Origin: UBA4717 sp045580165
GTDB taxonomy: Bacteria; Bacillota; Clostridia; Oscillospirales; CAG-272
Direction: 5' to 3'
Assembly: GCA_045580165.1 (NCBI GenBank)
Contig: JAZNNG010000079.1
Span: forward strand, 1-64,000
Length of the DNA stretch: 64,000 nucleotides
Below are positions 1 to 8,892 of this stretch, one piece after another. The notes under the pieces are model-generated. The model searched no databases. It was not told the DNA's origin and was given only the letters and a program-made list of their open reading frames with translations. Position 1 is the stretch's first letter, and every line of letters begins with the position of its first letter. The position numbers and the translations under genes were made by a program.

Positions 1-48
1 GTAAAAACGCGAGATTTAGCCTATATAAAAAATAATGTCAAAATTTAG

Positions 49-99
49 CCTTCCCCAGCGGGGGAAGGTGGGCGACGTAGTCGCTCGGATGAGGTGTAA
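49..99 (+). repeat. Dispersed two-hairpin repeat, family A, copy 1
   Basis: Two stem-loops in series. The first pairs CCTTCCCC (49-56) with GGGGAAGG (61-68). It is followed by GTG and a second short stem around 72-84, then CGGATGAGG. The same plan, with different but still pairing stem bases, recurs at 31456-31502 and 53149-53198. No coding potential is seen. Confidence 0.7.
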
Positions 100-140
100 A
101 ACACAATAATTCCCGTAACACCCTTATCAATACATAAGAA

Positions 141-165
141 CTCTGCAATTTGCAGAGGTCTTTTT
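141..165 (+). terminator. Rho-independent terminator of a gene left of the window
   Basis: CTCTGCA (141-147) pairs with TGCAGAG (151-157) around a 3-base loop, and a T-rich tail follows. No gene precedes it inside the window, so it probably ends a rightward gene lying to the left. Confidence 0.5.
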
Positions 166-194
166 GCGTTGTGGACAGACAAAATCAGAATATC

Positions 195-380
195 GTAGGG
201 GCGGATTCTATATTCGCCCGTCAATGCGGGAGTATATAGAATGCTCCCCTATAAGGTAAATTCAATATTTCAAACCTGTAGGGGCGATTCACGAATCGCC
301 CGTTTCGTGCAATTTGATGGGCGGGCGAACACAAGTCAACAATTCAAATATATCCGTAGGGCGGTGGCTTGCTGCCGCCG
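195..380. repeat. Cluster of short GTAGGGGCG palindromic units
   Basis: Three related units of the form GTAGGGGCG...CGCCC lie at about 195-223, 279-303 and 354-380. The middle one contains a perfect hairpin, GGCGATT-CACG-AATCGCC. The units look like intergenic palindromic repeats; no gene is visible here. Confidence 0.5.
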
Positions 381-395
381 TTTGCAAACGGGTCG

Positions 396-468
396 CCGAG
401 GTAGCGAAGCGGCGCCGAGGGAGTGAATGATATGCCGGGGGCATATCAGAGCCGAGGCGTGACCGAAC
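396..468 (+). repeat. Dispersed repeat family C, copy 1
   Basis: About 73 bases that reappear in inverted orientation at 53261-53335 with high identity. The unit includes the hairpin GATATGCC-loop-GGCATATC (428-447). It is non-coding: the open frames crossing it are unrelated to any protein and merely repeat along with the DNA. Confidence 0.65.
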
Positions 469-527
469 CGCAGTAGACCGTCGACCGAAGACTACAAATT
501 TCGTGCAGATAACCGTGTCGCGAGGGT

Positions 528-634
528 TTCCAAAGGGAGTATCCCTTTGGCAAGAGAGGATATCTAAGGGGAGGCACTGAGCCTCCCCTTGGACGGCTCT
601 TTGGTTCGTTTCTGTCCGTACAGAAAAGAACACA
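528..634 (+). repeat. Dispersed repeat family B, copy 1
   Basis: Three hairpins in series: CCAAAGGGA/TCCCTTTGG, then AAGGGGAGGC/GCCTCCCCTT, then a weaker TTCTGTCC/ACAGAA stem after TCTTTGGTT. The same order of hairpins and the same linker words are seen at 29113-29230. Stem bases differ but still pair. 635-752 shows nothing recognisable. Confidence 0.6.
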
Positions 635-752
635 TAAGCTCGGAACGCCACAAGTCAAAATTAGGTCAAGCTCCGACCCATCGTCCCGTCTGCATAGTCA
701 AAAAACTCATCAACCACACTCCGACTCCCATATACATTGTGAAAAATGAATA

Positions 753-781
753 TTGACAAAGAAAAATAACTGCATTATAAT
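753..781 (+). promoter_or_regulatory. Sigma-A type promoter of glnN
   Basis: TTGACA (753-758), a 17-base spacer and TATAAT (776-781) match the vegetative consensus exactly. It lies 69 bases before the chosen glnN start. No known nitrogen-responsive riboswitch is recognised in the short leader. Confidence 0.85.
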
Positions 782-850
782 ATATAATATCATTTTATAA
801 AATGGGAAAGAGTTTCGATTACCGTGCCGAAAGGCAGAATGGAGAAAATA

Positions 851-2947
851 ATGAACCGTTTACCCGAATATTTCGGAGAGCTTGTATTTGGCGAGAGCGC
901 AATGATGTCGCGCTTGCCAAAGGAAACCTATGCGGCAATGAAGAGAACTATTGATGACGGACGTTCTCTCGATATCACGGTTGCAAACGTTGTTGCAAAC
1001 GCGATGAAGGAATGGGCGATAGAGAAGGGCGCGACCCACTTTACTCACTGGTTCCAGCCTATGACGGGTATCACCGCGGAAAAGCACGATAGCTTCATAT
1101 CCCCCACCGGCGACGGTAAAATAATAATGGAATTCTCGGGTAAGGAGCTGGTACACGGCGAAGCCGATGCATCGAGCTTCCCCTCGGGCGGACTGCGCGA
1201 GACCTTCGAGGCAAGAGGCTACACAGCTTGGGACCCCACCTCATACGCGTTTATCAAGGGTAACACTCTCTGCATACCTACGGCATTCTGCTCGTACGGC
1301 GGAGAGGCGCTTGACAAAAAGACTCCTCTGCTTCGTTCAATGCAGGCGGTAAGCAAGCAGGCAATGCGCGTGCTCAAGCTTTTCGGCAACGAGAACGTTA
1401 AGTCTGTAAAGACCACGGTCGGACCCGAGCAGGAATACTTCCTTGTCCCCAAGGATCTTTACGAAAAGCGTAAGGACCTTATGTTCACGGGCAGAACCCT
1501 CTTTGGCGCGAAGGCACCCAAGGGTCAGGAGATGGATGACCACTACTACGGCACCATCAAAACTCAGGTAGCGGAATTTATGGCAGAGGTAAACGAGCAG
1601 CTTTGGAAGCTCGGCATCCTCGCAAAGACCCAGCACAACGAGGCGGCTCCCGCACAGCACGAGCTTGCCCCCATATTCACAACCACAAACATAGCAACCG
1701 ACCACAACCAGCTTGCAATGGAGATAATGCAGAGAACGGCTAAGAAGCACGGACTCGTCTGCCTTCTCCACGAAAAGCCCTTTGAGGGCGTAAACGGCTC
1801 GGGTAAGCACAATAACTGGTCGCTTTCCACAAACACGGGCGCAAACCTCTTAACTCCCGGTGACACCCCCTTTGAAAACGCGCAGTTCCTCTTGTTCCTC
1901 TGCGCGGTAATTCAGGCGGTTGACGATTATCAGGACCTTCTTCGTATCTCGGTAGCCGACGCGGGTAATGACCACAGACTCGGCGCCAACGAAGCACCCC
2001 CTGCAGTAGTATCGATGTTCCTCGGCGACGAGTTGACCGCGATACTTGACGCCATTGAAAACGACACGGCATACTGCCAGACGGAAAAAACACAGTTTAA
2101 GCTCGGCGTACACTTTTTACCCAAGTTCCCGAAGGATACCACCGACAGAAACAGAACCTCGCCCTTTGCCTTTACGGGTAATAAATTCGAGTTCCGTATG
2201 CTCGGCTCGTCAAGCTCTATCGCCTGCAGTAACATTATGATAAACACGGCGGTTGCCGAGTCACTCAGACAGTACGCAGACATTCTCGAGAACGCAGAAA
2301 ACTTTGAGCAGGAATTAAATACCCTCATCAAGTCCATAATCAAGAAGCACAAGAGAATAATCTTCAACGGCAACGGCTACGACGATGCATGGATAAAGGA
2401 AGCGACCGAAAAGAGAGGGCTTCTCAATTACAGAACAACTCCCGACGCGCTTGTACATTATGCCGACGAAAAGAATCTTGAGCTTTTCAGAATACATAAG
2501 ATATTCAGCGAGGCTGAGGTAAACTCAAGATGCGAGATAATTCTTGAAAACTACTGCAAGACTATACGCATCGAAGCGCTGACTATGATAGAAATGGCGA
2601 GAAAGGAAATAATCCCCGCGGTTGAGGAGTATGTCGGAAAGCTTGCGTCCACCGCAAACTCAAAGAGAGCGTTTATCGCCTCAGTCGATTGCTCGGTTGA
2701 AGAAAAGCTTGTAAATAAGCTTACCGAGCTTGTCGTAAAAATGTACGCGAAGTGCGACGATATAGAAGCGCGACTCGCTGATATTAAGCGTGACGCTGAC
2801 GTAGCAAAGCTTGCGTTTGCGTATAAGGAAAACGTGATCGACGAAATGAAGGCGCTCAGAGAGCTCGCCGACGAGGCGGAAAAGTACACGGCAGATACCG
2901 TGTGGCCCTTCCCGACCTACGCAGAGCTTTTGTTCGGAGTACAGTAA
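851..2947 (+). CDS. glnN: Type III glutamine synthetase
   Basis: Makes glutamine from glutamate, ammonia and ATP in the cytoplasm and is a main entry point for ammonia assimilation. The 698-residue length fits the large GSIII class (about 700), not the roughly 450-residue GSI. The N-terminal half carries the GSIII-typical FTHWFQPMTG segment; the catalytic part has GPEQEYFLV, an HNEAAPAQHELAP segment, GSGKHNNWS and the NRTSPFAFTGNKFEFR stretch. The ATG at 851 is chosen because GGAG (841-844) lies six bases upstream; in-frame GTG 824 and ATG 839 are less well placed. A tetraloop hairpin (TGCC-GAAA-GGCA, about 825-836) lies just before the ribosome binding site. It is monocistronic, with its own promoter and terminator. 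Confidence 0.95.
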   Translation: MNRLPEYFGELVFGESAMMSRLPKETYAAMKRTIDDGRSLDITVANVVANAMKEWAIEKGATHFTHWFQPMTGITAEKHDSFISPTGDGKIIMEFSGKELVHGEADASSFPSGGLRETFEARGYTAWDPTSYAFIKGNTLCIPTAFCSYGGEALDKKTPLLRSMQAVSKQAMRVLKLFGNENVKSVKTTVGPEQEYFLVPKDLYEKRKDLMFTGRTLFGAKAPKGQEMDDHYYGTIKTQVAEFMAEVNEQLWKLGILAKTQHNEAAPAQHELAPIFTTTNIATDHNQLAMEIMQRTAKKHGLVCLLHEKPFEGVNGSGKHNNWSLSTNTGANLLTPGDTPFENAQFLLFLCAVIQAVDDYQDLLRISVADAGNDHRLGANEAPPAVVSMFLGDELTAILDAIENDTAYCQTEKTQFKLGVHFLPKFPKDTTDRNRTSPFAFTGNKFEFRMLGSSSSIACSNIMINTAVAESLRQYADILENAENFEQELNTLIKSIIKKHKRIIFNGNGYDDAWIKEATEKRGLLNYRTTPDALVHYADEKNLELFRIHKIFSEAEVNSRCEIILENYCKTIRIEALTMIEMARKEIIPAVEEYVGKLASTANSKRAFIASVDCSVEEKLVNKLTELVVKMYAKCDDIEARLADIKRDADVAKLAFAYKENVIDEMKALRELADEAEKYTADTVWPFPTYAELLFGVQ

Positions 2948-2950
2948 ACC

Positions 2951-2987
2951 AAAAAGAGATAAAGCCGTTGGCTTTATCTCTTTTTAT
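2951..2987 (+). terminator. Terminator of glnN
   Basis: A strong hairpin, AAAGAGATAAAGCC pairing with GGCTTTATCTCTTT, ends in a T tract. It lies just after the glnN stop and before the end of the convergent gene at 2997, so it may act in both directions. Confidence 0.85.
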
Positions 2988-2996
2988 TATGCTTTA

Positions 2997-4910
2997 TCAG
3001 CCTATTTTTTCAACAGTAACGTCATCGAGGTAGAACGAAAGCTCACCCGACTCGTGATTGTTCTGAAGAATGAAGTATGAGGTATTTACCTTTGCCATAT
3101 CTTCGGAAAGCTCAAATTCTATAAAGCTCTTTGTCCACTCGTTTGAAAGCTCAAACGGTGCGCGGAATACTTCGCTCTGCATATTCGCGTCATTGGTAAT
3201 CTCGCCGTATTTGAGGGTAACGGCGCAGTTGACCGTTGTTTGCTCGCCGAGCGGTCCGCGGAGAGTATAGAAGGAAATTCTGTATTTACCCGCACCGCCG
3301 CGACAGAGAATATCCTTTATTCCGACAGTAACACCGCCCCAACGAAGATGCGCGGGAACATAGAGAGAGTACTTGCCGCTATGCGAGTTGTCTGACAGCT
3401 CAAGTCTAGCGAAGTTTCCAGCCACCCACGCGTCAACGCCGTTTTCAAATCCACCGTTGTTAAGGAGATTTTCACCCATCTTAACGGGCTCTGCCTTGGA
3501 CTCGTATACGAAGGGATTGTCAAGAACGGTGGTGTTAGACTTCATCGGAAGCCACTTGCCGCTTTCCACGTCGGCTTTTACGTTGAACACCGCCTCTTTG
3601 CCCGATCTGTTAGCAACTCTGAGGTCGTCTACGGTCTTGCAGAGCTTGCCGTCAAGCCAGATGTTCTCAAAATTGAATTCAAAATCCTCACCGTTGGCAA
3701 TAACTACCGCCTTCTTAGGTCTGTTTCCGAAGGCTTCCTCCTGATTCTGCGTGCCTGCGGGCATAATTGCAGAAACGTTCTTGTATCTTATATCCTTGTG
3801 TCCCGAGCCCTGACCTGTGGTGTGGAAAAGGGTGGGGATGAACACGCAGTCAACGCCGTAAAGACCGTCTATCTCGACGCCGCCGTAGGGTGTGTTTTCA
3901 GTCGAGGTGTAAAAATGCTTGAACATAGACTCATTGCATCTGAATACGCTGATATCCTTGAACTTTACGTTGGTTTTAATGCCCGTAAACGAGAAGATAC
4001 CGCAGGTGGAGCCGCAGATGATGTTCTCATAATAGAGGTCGCGTATCTTATCGGGAGTGTCGCCCGAGAGGGTGAATACGTCGTCACCTACGTCGGCGTA
4101 GCAGTTCTTCATAACTAAACCGTCGATGTTGTGGACCTTGGTTCCGTCCGTTGATATAATATTTGATAAAAGCTTGATGCCCTCAATGTAAACATCCTCG
4201 CAGTCGCTGAAATAAATGTGGTAGAAGCGGCAGTCGACGATCTTGATGCCCTTGACTACGGGACTCTTGGAATTAGTGATGTTTACGTTGTAGTTAACGC
4301 CGTGTACGTTTACCGTACGGGTGTCAAACGGGTCGCGGACCATACCGCGTCCGAGAATTTTAATGTTGTCGCCGTCGCCGAGAACGCGCGCGTTACAAAC
4401 TGCACCGGGCGCTATGTAAAGGGTCTGATTTGCGCCGAGTCTTAAGAAATTGTCGGGCTCGTCGTGCCACTCTCCCGAGTTAATGTATATAACACCCTCA
4501 GCGTTTCTGTCGGGAATGTCCTCGGCGTCCTCGGGAGCCTCGGCAAATACCGCTAGCATAGTGTTTACCTTATCGTTGAGTCTTATCATAAAGGTTTCGG
4601 GATGGTCAAGGTATACCGAGATCACGTTGTCCTTTACCGTAGACTTGAGGTTTGCGATAGCAGGCATTACCGTATATTCCGCAAAGCTCATATTGACGGT
4701 GATGTCAACGCGTACACCCTCGCCTTCAAATGCAAATTCCGCAAAACGTCTGTAATCGTCGCCCCAGGGCTCGCGTGTAGCGGCGCTTTGACGGAGCTCG
4801 TTGTAGACGGGAATCTCGTGGGACTCGTTGCCCTGGCTTACAACAACCTTGTAGTCGTAATTCCTTTTTACACGGGCAGGATATTCGGGATAAATTACAA
4901 GCTTATTCAT
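2997..4910 (-). CDS. Right-handed beta-helix glycoside hydrolase-like protein with C-terminal carbohydrate-binding domain
   Basis: A 637-residue protein. The middle (about 150-400) has repeated short strands of the kind that form a parallel beta-helix, with NGG-like turns and a DGTKVHN...DVGDDVFTL segment resembling the paired aspartates of GH28/GH49-type polysaccharide hydrolases. The last 150 residues, from about NLLNNGGFENG, look like a galactose-binding-like carbohydrate-binding module (CBM4/9/22 type). No signal peptide is visible, so it is probably intracellular, acting on imported oligosaccharides. The start at 4910 is preferred over an upstream ATG at 4982 because GAGGA lies seven bases before it. 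It is monocistronic. The exact GH family and substrate are not certain. Confidence 0.7.
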   Translation of the reverse strand: MNKLVIYPEYPARVKRNYDYKVVVSQGNESHEIPVYNELRQSAATREPWGDDYRRFAEFAFEGEGVRVDITVNMSFAEYTVMPAIANLKSTVKDNVISVYLDHPETFMIRLNDKVNTMLAVFAEAPEDAEDIPDRNAEGVIYINSGEWHDEPDNFLRLGANQTLYIAPGAVCNARVLGDGDNIKILGRGMVRDPFDTRTVNVHGVNYNVNITNSKSPVVKGIKIVDCRFYHIYFSDCEDVYIEGIKLLSNIISTDGTKVHNIDGLVMKNCYADVGDDVFTLSGDTPDKIRDLYYENIICGSTCGIFSFTGIKTNVKFKDISVFRCNESMFKHFYTSTENTPYGGVEIDGLYGVDCVFIPTLFHTTGQGSGHKDIRYKNVSAIMPAGTQNQEEAFGNRPKKAVVIANGEDFEFNFENIWLDGKLCKTVDDLRVANRSGKEAVFNVKADVESGKWLPMKSNTTVLDNPFVYESKAEPVKMGENLLNNGGFENGVDAWVAGNFARLELSDNSHSGKYSLYVPAHLRWGGVTVGIKDILCRGGAGKYRISFYTLRGPLGEQTTVNCAVTLKYGEITNDANMQSEVFRAPFELSNEWTKSFIEFELSEDMAKVNTSYFILQNNHESGELSFYLDDVTVEKIG

Positions 4911-5012
4911 AAATAAGTCCTCGCTTTTATCGGCTTTATGCCGTATTTGGAGAAAACTCCAATCTTGTGGTAATTGTATCATACAATACGCCTATAATCA
5001 ACCCATTTTGCA

Positions 5013-5045
5013 AAAAAAGAAGCGGAAATTTCCGCTTCTTTTTTG
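5013..5045 (-). terminator. Terminator of the ABC exporter operon
   Basis: The palindrome AAAAGAAGCGGAAATTTCCGCTTCTTTT with flanking A and T tracts sits directly after the leftward ABC gene that ends at 5048. It can form a hairpin on either strand. Confidence 0.8.
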
Positions 5046-5047
5046 TG

Positions 5048-6949
5048 TTATTCAAGCTCAAACGCGCCTGTGTAGAGCTGATAGTAGGTGCCGCGCTCGG
5101 CAATAAGCTTTTTGTGGTCGCCGCGCTCGATTATCTTACCGTGGTCAAGCACCATTATAACGTCGGAGTTCTTGACGGTCGACAGTCTGTGCGCGATAAC
5201 GAATACCGTTCTGCCCTCCATAAGCTTATCCATACCGCGCTGAACTATTGCCTCGGTACGCGTGTCGATGGAGGAGGTAGCCTCGTCGAGTATCATAACG
5301 GGCGGGTCGGCAACTGCGGCTCTCGCTATTGCGATAAGCTGACGCTGACCCTGCGAGAGATTTGCGCCGTTACCCGAAAGCTCGGTATCGTATCCGTCGG
5401 GAAGTCTTGTTATGAAGTCGTCCGCGCCCGCAAGCTTTGCCGCCGCGATACATTCTTCATCTGTTGCGTCAAGCTTGCCGTAACGAATGTTTTCCATAAC
5501 CGTTCCCGTAAAGAGATTCGTGTCCTGAAGCACTATGCCGAGGGAACGGCGAAGGTCGGACTTCTTTATCTTGTTGATGTTTATGCCGTCGTAACGTATC
5601 TTACCGTCGGCAATATCGTAAAATCTGTTTATAAGGTTGGTGATAGTCGTCTTACCTGCACCCGTCGCACCGACGAAGGCAACCTTCTGACCGGGCTCTG
5701 CGTAGAGGGTGACGTTCTGAAGAACGGGCTTGCCCTCCTCGTACTCGAAGTCAACGTCGACCATACGCACATCGCCGCAAAGGGGAGTGTATGTAACGCT
5801 TCCGTCCGAGTGGGGATGCTTCCACGCCCAGCTGCCCGTACGCTTTTCGCTTTCTGTAATGGTGCCGTCCTTGGCAACGACAGAGTTCACGAGAGTAACG
5901 TATCCGTCGTCGACCTCGGGCTCCTCGTCGACAAGCTCAAATACTCTCGACGCACCTGCAAGACCCATAATAATGGAGTTTATCTGCTGGGACACCTGGC
6001 TTACGTTGCTTGAAAACTGCTTGGTCATATTAAGGAAGGGAACTACTATGCTTATCGAGAAGGCAAATCCGCCAAAGCCGATATTCTTAATGTCGGAAAG
6101 TAAGAACAGACCGCCTGCGATGGCGACCACAACGTAGAGCGCGTTGCCGATATTGTTGAGTATGGGCATAAGGATGTTAGCGTAGCTGTGAGCGCGGCGC
6201 GAGTCCTCGAAAAGCTCACCGTTGATGCGGTCGAAGTCTGCCTTGCTCGCGTCCTCGTGACAGAACACCTTGATTACCTTCTGACCGTTCATCATTTCCT
6301 CAACGAAGCCCTCGGTCTTACCGATAGCCTTCTGCTGACGGATAAAGTACTTGGCACTTCCGCCGCCGATCTTCTTGGTTGTCAGAGTCATAATAAGAAC
6401 TCCGACGGCAACGATAATTGCCATCCATACGCTGAAGTAGAGCATAATGGAGAACACCGTGATTATCGTAACGCAGGAGATAAGAAGCTGAGGGATGGAC
6501 TGTGACACGAGCTGACGCAGAGTGTCGATATCATTCGTGTAATAGCTCATTATGTCGCCGTGATTTACCGAGTCGAAATACTTGACGGGTAAATTCTGCA
6601 TACCCTCAAACATCTTGCGGCGCATCTTGTAAAGGAAGCCCTGCGTCATATACGCCATTATCTGAGTGTAAGCAAAGCTTGAAAGGAGTGCCGCAATATA
6701 GAAGCCTGCAAGCACGAGTATCTTCGGGATTATCTCAAGCTTTGCCGCCGCGTAATCGCCCGTAACGTAGTATTCTTCAATTACCGCGATCACCTTCTGC
6801 ATATAAAGCGAGGGGGTAGCACTGACCGCCGCAGAGAAAAGGATACAGAGTACGACCACGGGCAGCAGCACGGGATAGAAGCCGTAAAGCTCCTTTATGA
6901 TCCTTGCGAGAGTAGAGGGCTTTTTTGCGTTTTTATTATTCTTCATCAT
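5048..6949 (-). CDS. ABC exporter, consensus-site subunit of a heterodimer
   Basis: A 633-residue half-transporter: six membrane segments in the first 320 residues, then an ATPase domain. Walker A (GATGAGKTT), signature (LSQGQRQ), Walker B with the catalytic glutamate (MILDEATSS) and the H-loop (IAHRLST) are all canonical. A linker with GSWAWKHP just before the ATPase domain is typical of the BmrD/LmrD-like subunit of heterodimeric multidrug exporters. The gene overlaps the upstream ABC gene by 14 bases with GGGAGG in front, so the pair is translationally coupled. Of the tandem ATGs, 6949 is used and 6946 is equally possible. The substrate is unknown; drug, lipid or peptide export are all possible. 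Confidence 0.88.
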   Translation of the reverse strand: MMKNNKNAKKPSTLARIIKELYGFYPVLLPVVVLCILFSAAVSATPSLYMQKVIAVIEEYYVTGDYAAAKLEIIPKILVLAGFYIAALLSSFAYTQIMAYMTQGFLYKMRRKMFEGMQNLPVKYFDSVNHGDIMSYYTNDIDTLRQLVSQSIPQLLISCVTIITVFSIMLYFSVWMAIIVAVGVLIMTLTTKKIGGGSAKYFIRQQKAIGKTEGFVEEMMNGQKVIKVFCHEDASKADFDRINGELFEDSRRAHSYANILMPILNNIGNALYVVVAIAGGLFLLSDIKNIGFGGFAFSISIVVPFLNMTKQFSSNVSQVSQQINSIIMGLAGASRVFELVDEEPEVDDGYVTLVNSVVAKDGTITESEKRTGSWAWKHPHSDGSVTYTPLCGDVRMVDVDFEYEEGKPVLQNVTLYAEPGQKVAFVGATGAGKTTITNLINRFYDIADGKIRYDGININKIKKSDLRRSLGIVLQDTNLFTGTVMENIRYGKLDATDEECIAAAKLAGADDFITRLPDGYDTELSGNGANLSQGQRQLIAIARAAVADPPVMILDEATSSIDTRTEAIVQRGMDKLMEGRTVFVIAHRLSTVKNSDVIMVLDHGKIIERGDHKKLIAERGTYYQLYTGAFELE

Positions 6950-8696
6950 CCGCGCCTCCCTTCGTCTGGGACTCGTATACCTCACGGTAAATGTCGCTCT
7001 TTTCAAGGAGCTCGTCGTGGTTACCGACCGCGGATATCTTACCGCCGTCCATAACTATTATCATATCAGCCTCACATACCGAGGAGATACGCTGCGCAAT
7101 AATGATCTTGGTGGTTTCGGGAATATAATCCTTGAACGCGCGTCTGATGATGGCATCGGTCCTTGTGTCGACCGCGCTCGTGGAGTCGTCGAGGATGAGT
7201 ATCTTCGGCTTTTTAAGAAGCGCACGGGCAATACAAAGTCTTTGCTTTTGACCGCCCGATACGTTTGCGCCGCCCTGCTCGATGAAGGAATCGTACTTGT
7301 CGGGGAAGGTCTGTATAAACTCGTCCGCGCAGGCAAGCTTGCAAGCTTCAATAAGCTCCTCGTCGGTAGCGTCGGGATTACCCCAACGCAGGTTTTCCTT
7401 GATAGTGCCCGAGAACAACACGTTCTTCTGAAGCACCACCGCAACCGCGTTTCTCAAGGTATCGAGATCGTAGTCGCGCACGTCAATACCGCCGACCGTG
7501 ACCTCACCCTCGGTAACGTCGTAAAGACGGGGGATAAGTCCGACGAGAGAGGACTTTGACGAGCCCGTACCGCCGATGATACCGACCGTCATACCCGACT
7601 TTATTTCAAGGCTGACGTCATCGAGAGCAAATCTCTTAGCGTGCTTTGAATATTTGAATCTTACGTTGTCGAACTTGATGCTGCCGTCCTTAACGTCGTA
7701 TACGGGGTTCTCGGGGTTTACGATGGTCGAGCCCTCGTCGAGCACCTCGACTATTCTGCGCGCCGACTCTATCGAAATGGTTATCATAACGTATATCATC
7801 GAGAGCATCATCAGTGACATAAGTATCATAACGCCGTATGTAAGCATAGCCGAGAACTGACCGACGTCAAGAGTAAGACCCCTTGACGTGATAATGATGT
7901 ACGAGCCGAAGAACAGCACGAAGATCATATCGAAGTAAAGACAAAACTGCATAAGAGGACTGTTTAAGGCGACTATTCTTTCAGCGGCCGTAAAGTCCGC
8001 GCAAACGTCCTTTGCCGCAGTGTCGAATTTCTTTTTCTCGAAATTCTCACGAACGAAGGACTTGACGACTCTCATACCCTTTACGTTTTCCTGAATGGAG
8101 GCGTTGAGCTTATCGTACTTGCGGAAAACGCTTCTGAAGCGGGGCATAGCCTTGCGCGCAACCGTGAAAAGTCCGATAGCGAGAACGGGTACGACCACCA
8201 CGAACATAAGAGCGAGCTTACCGCCCATAATAAACGACATCGTGATGGCGAATAAGAACATAAGAGGACTGCGGATCGCAGTTCTTATTATCATCATAAA
8301 CGACATTTCGACGTTAGCCACGTCTGTTGTAAGACGGGTGACCAGCGATGAGGTCGAAAACCTGTCGATGTTCTCGAATGAGAAATCCTGAATTTTGTAG
8401 TAGAGATCGTGTCTGAGATTTTTTGCAAATCCTGAGGACGCGGTAGCGCAGGTATTACCTGCAAGCGCGCCGAACATAAGCGACAGACACGCCATTGCAA
8501 AAAGCAGACCGCCGTATTTGAGAAGCTCGCTCAGATCGCGGATGTTGTTTTCTGCATTGTACTTGATAGTGTTCACAAGCTCTGCGGTAACGAAGGGGAT
8601 AAGACACTCCATTATTACCTCGCCCGTGATGAGGACCGGTGTAAGTATCGTAGCGCGCTTATATTCGCGGATACTTCCGGCAAGTCTTTTTAGCAT
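6936..8696 (-). CDS. ABC exporter, degenerate-site subunit of a heterodimer
   Basis: A 586-residue half-transporter with an N-terminal six-helix domain and a C-terminal ATPase. Walker A reads GGTGSSKSS and Walker B ends ILDDSTS, so aspartate replaces the catalytic glutamate. The H-loop histidine is replaced by glutamine (IIAQRISS). These changes mark the catalytically weak site of TM287/288- or BmrCD-type heterodimers, complementing the canonical partner encoded next. AGGAAA precedes the ATG at 8696. It is the first gene of a two-gene operon with a consensus promoter and a possible operator upstream. Confidence 0.88.
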   Translation of the reverse strand: MLKRLAGSIREYKRATILTPVLITGEVIMECLIPFVTAELVNTIKYNAENNIRDLSELLKYGGLLFAMACLSLMFGALAGNTCATASSGFAKNLRHDLYYKIQDFSFENIDRFSTSSLVTRLTTDVANVEMSFMMIIRTAIRSPLMFLFAITMSFIMGGKLALMFVVVVPVLAIGLFTVARKAMPRFRSVFRKYDKLNASIQENVKGMRVVKSFVRENFEKKKFDTAAKDVCADFTAAERIVALNSPLMQFCLYFDMIFVLFFGSYIIITSRGLTLDVGQFSAMLTYGVMILMSLMMLSMIYVMITISIESARRIVEVLDEGSTIVNPENPVYDVKDGSIKFDNVRFKYSKHAKRFALDDVSLEIKSGMTVGIIGGTGSSKSSLVGLIPRLYDVTEGEVTVGGIDVRDYDLDTLRNAVAVVLQKNVLFSGTIKENLRWGNPDATDEELIEACKLACADEFIQTFPDKYDSFIEQGGANVSGGQKQRLCIARALLKKPKILILDDSTSAVDTRTDAIIRRAFKDYIPETTKIIIAQRISSVCEADMIIVMDGGKISAVGNHDELLEKSDIYREVYESQTKGGADDEE

Positions 8697-8755
8697 AACG
8701 TTTCCTTTCGCGGTAATAAAACACTAATATATAATAATTTTAACAATACAAATAG

Positions 8756-8795
8756 ATTATACAACTGCACAAAAATAATGTCAAGTAATTGTGCA
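8756..8795 (-). promoter_or_regulatory. Promoter of the ABC exporter operon with a flanking dyad
   Basis: On the minus strand, TTGACA (8784-8779), a 17-base spacer and TATAAT (8761-8756) match the consensus exactly. The inverted repeat TGCACAA (8766-8772) / TTGTGCA (8789-8795) brackets the -35 box and could be an operator. No regulator gene is adjacent. Confidence 0.75.
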
Positions 8796-8821
8796 AAAAA
8801 GCCAAATGTTAACACACAGTT

Positions 8822-8862
8822 AAAAAACTCCCGCCGAGTACGGTATCTTTACTCGGTGGGAG
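8822..8862 (-). terminator. Terminator of the amino-sugar operon
   Basis: On the minus strand the hairpin CTCCCACCGAGTA / TACTCGGCGGGAG is followed by a run of six T. It lies 30 bases after the acetyltransferase stop at 8893. Confidence 0.88.
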
Positions 8863-8892
8863 CTTGTGTTTGGGGATAAAACTTATATGAGA

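Noticed and set aside
289..651. Minus-strand open frame resembling another frame near 53.3 kb
   Set aside because: The similarity comes from the family C DNA repeat, not from a protein; both are non-coding.
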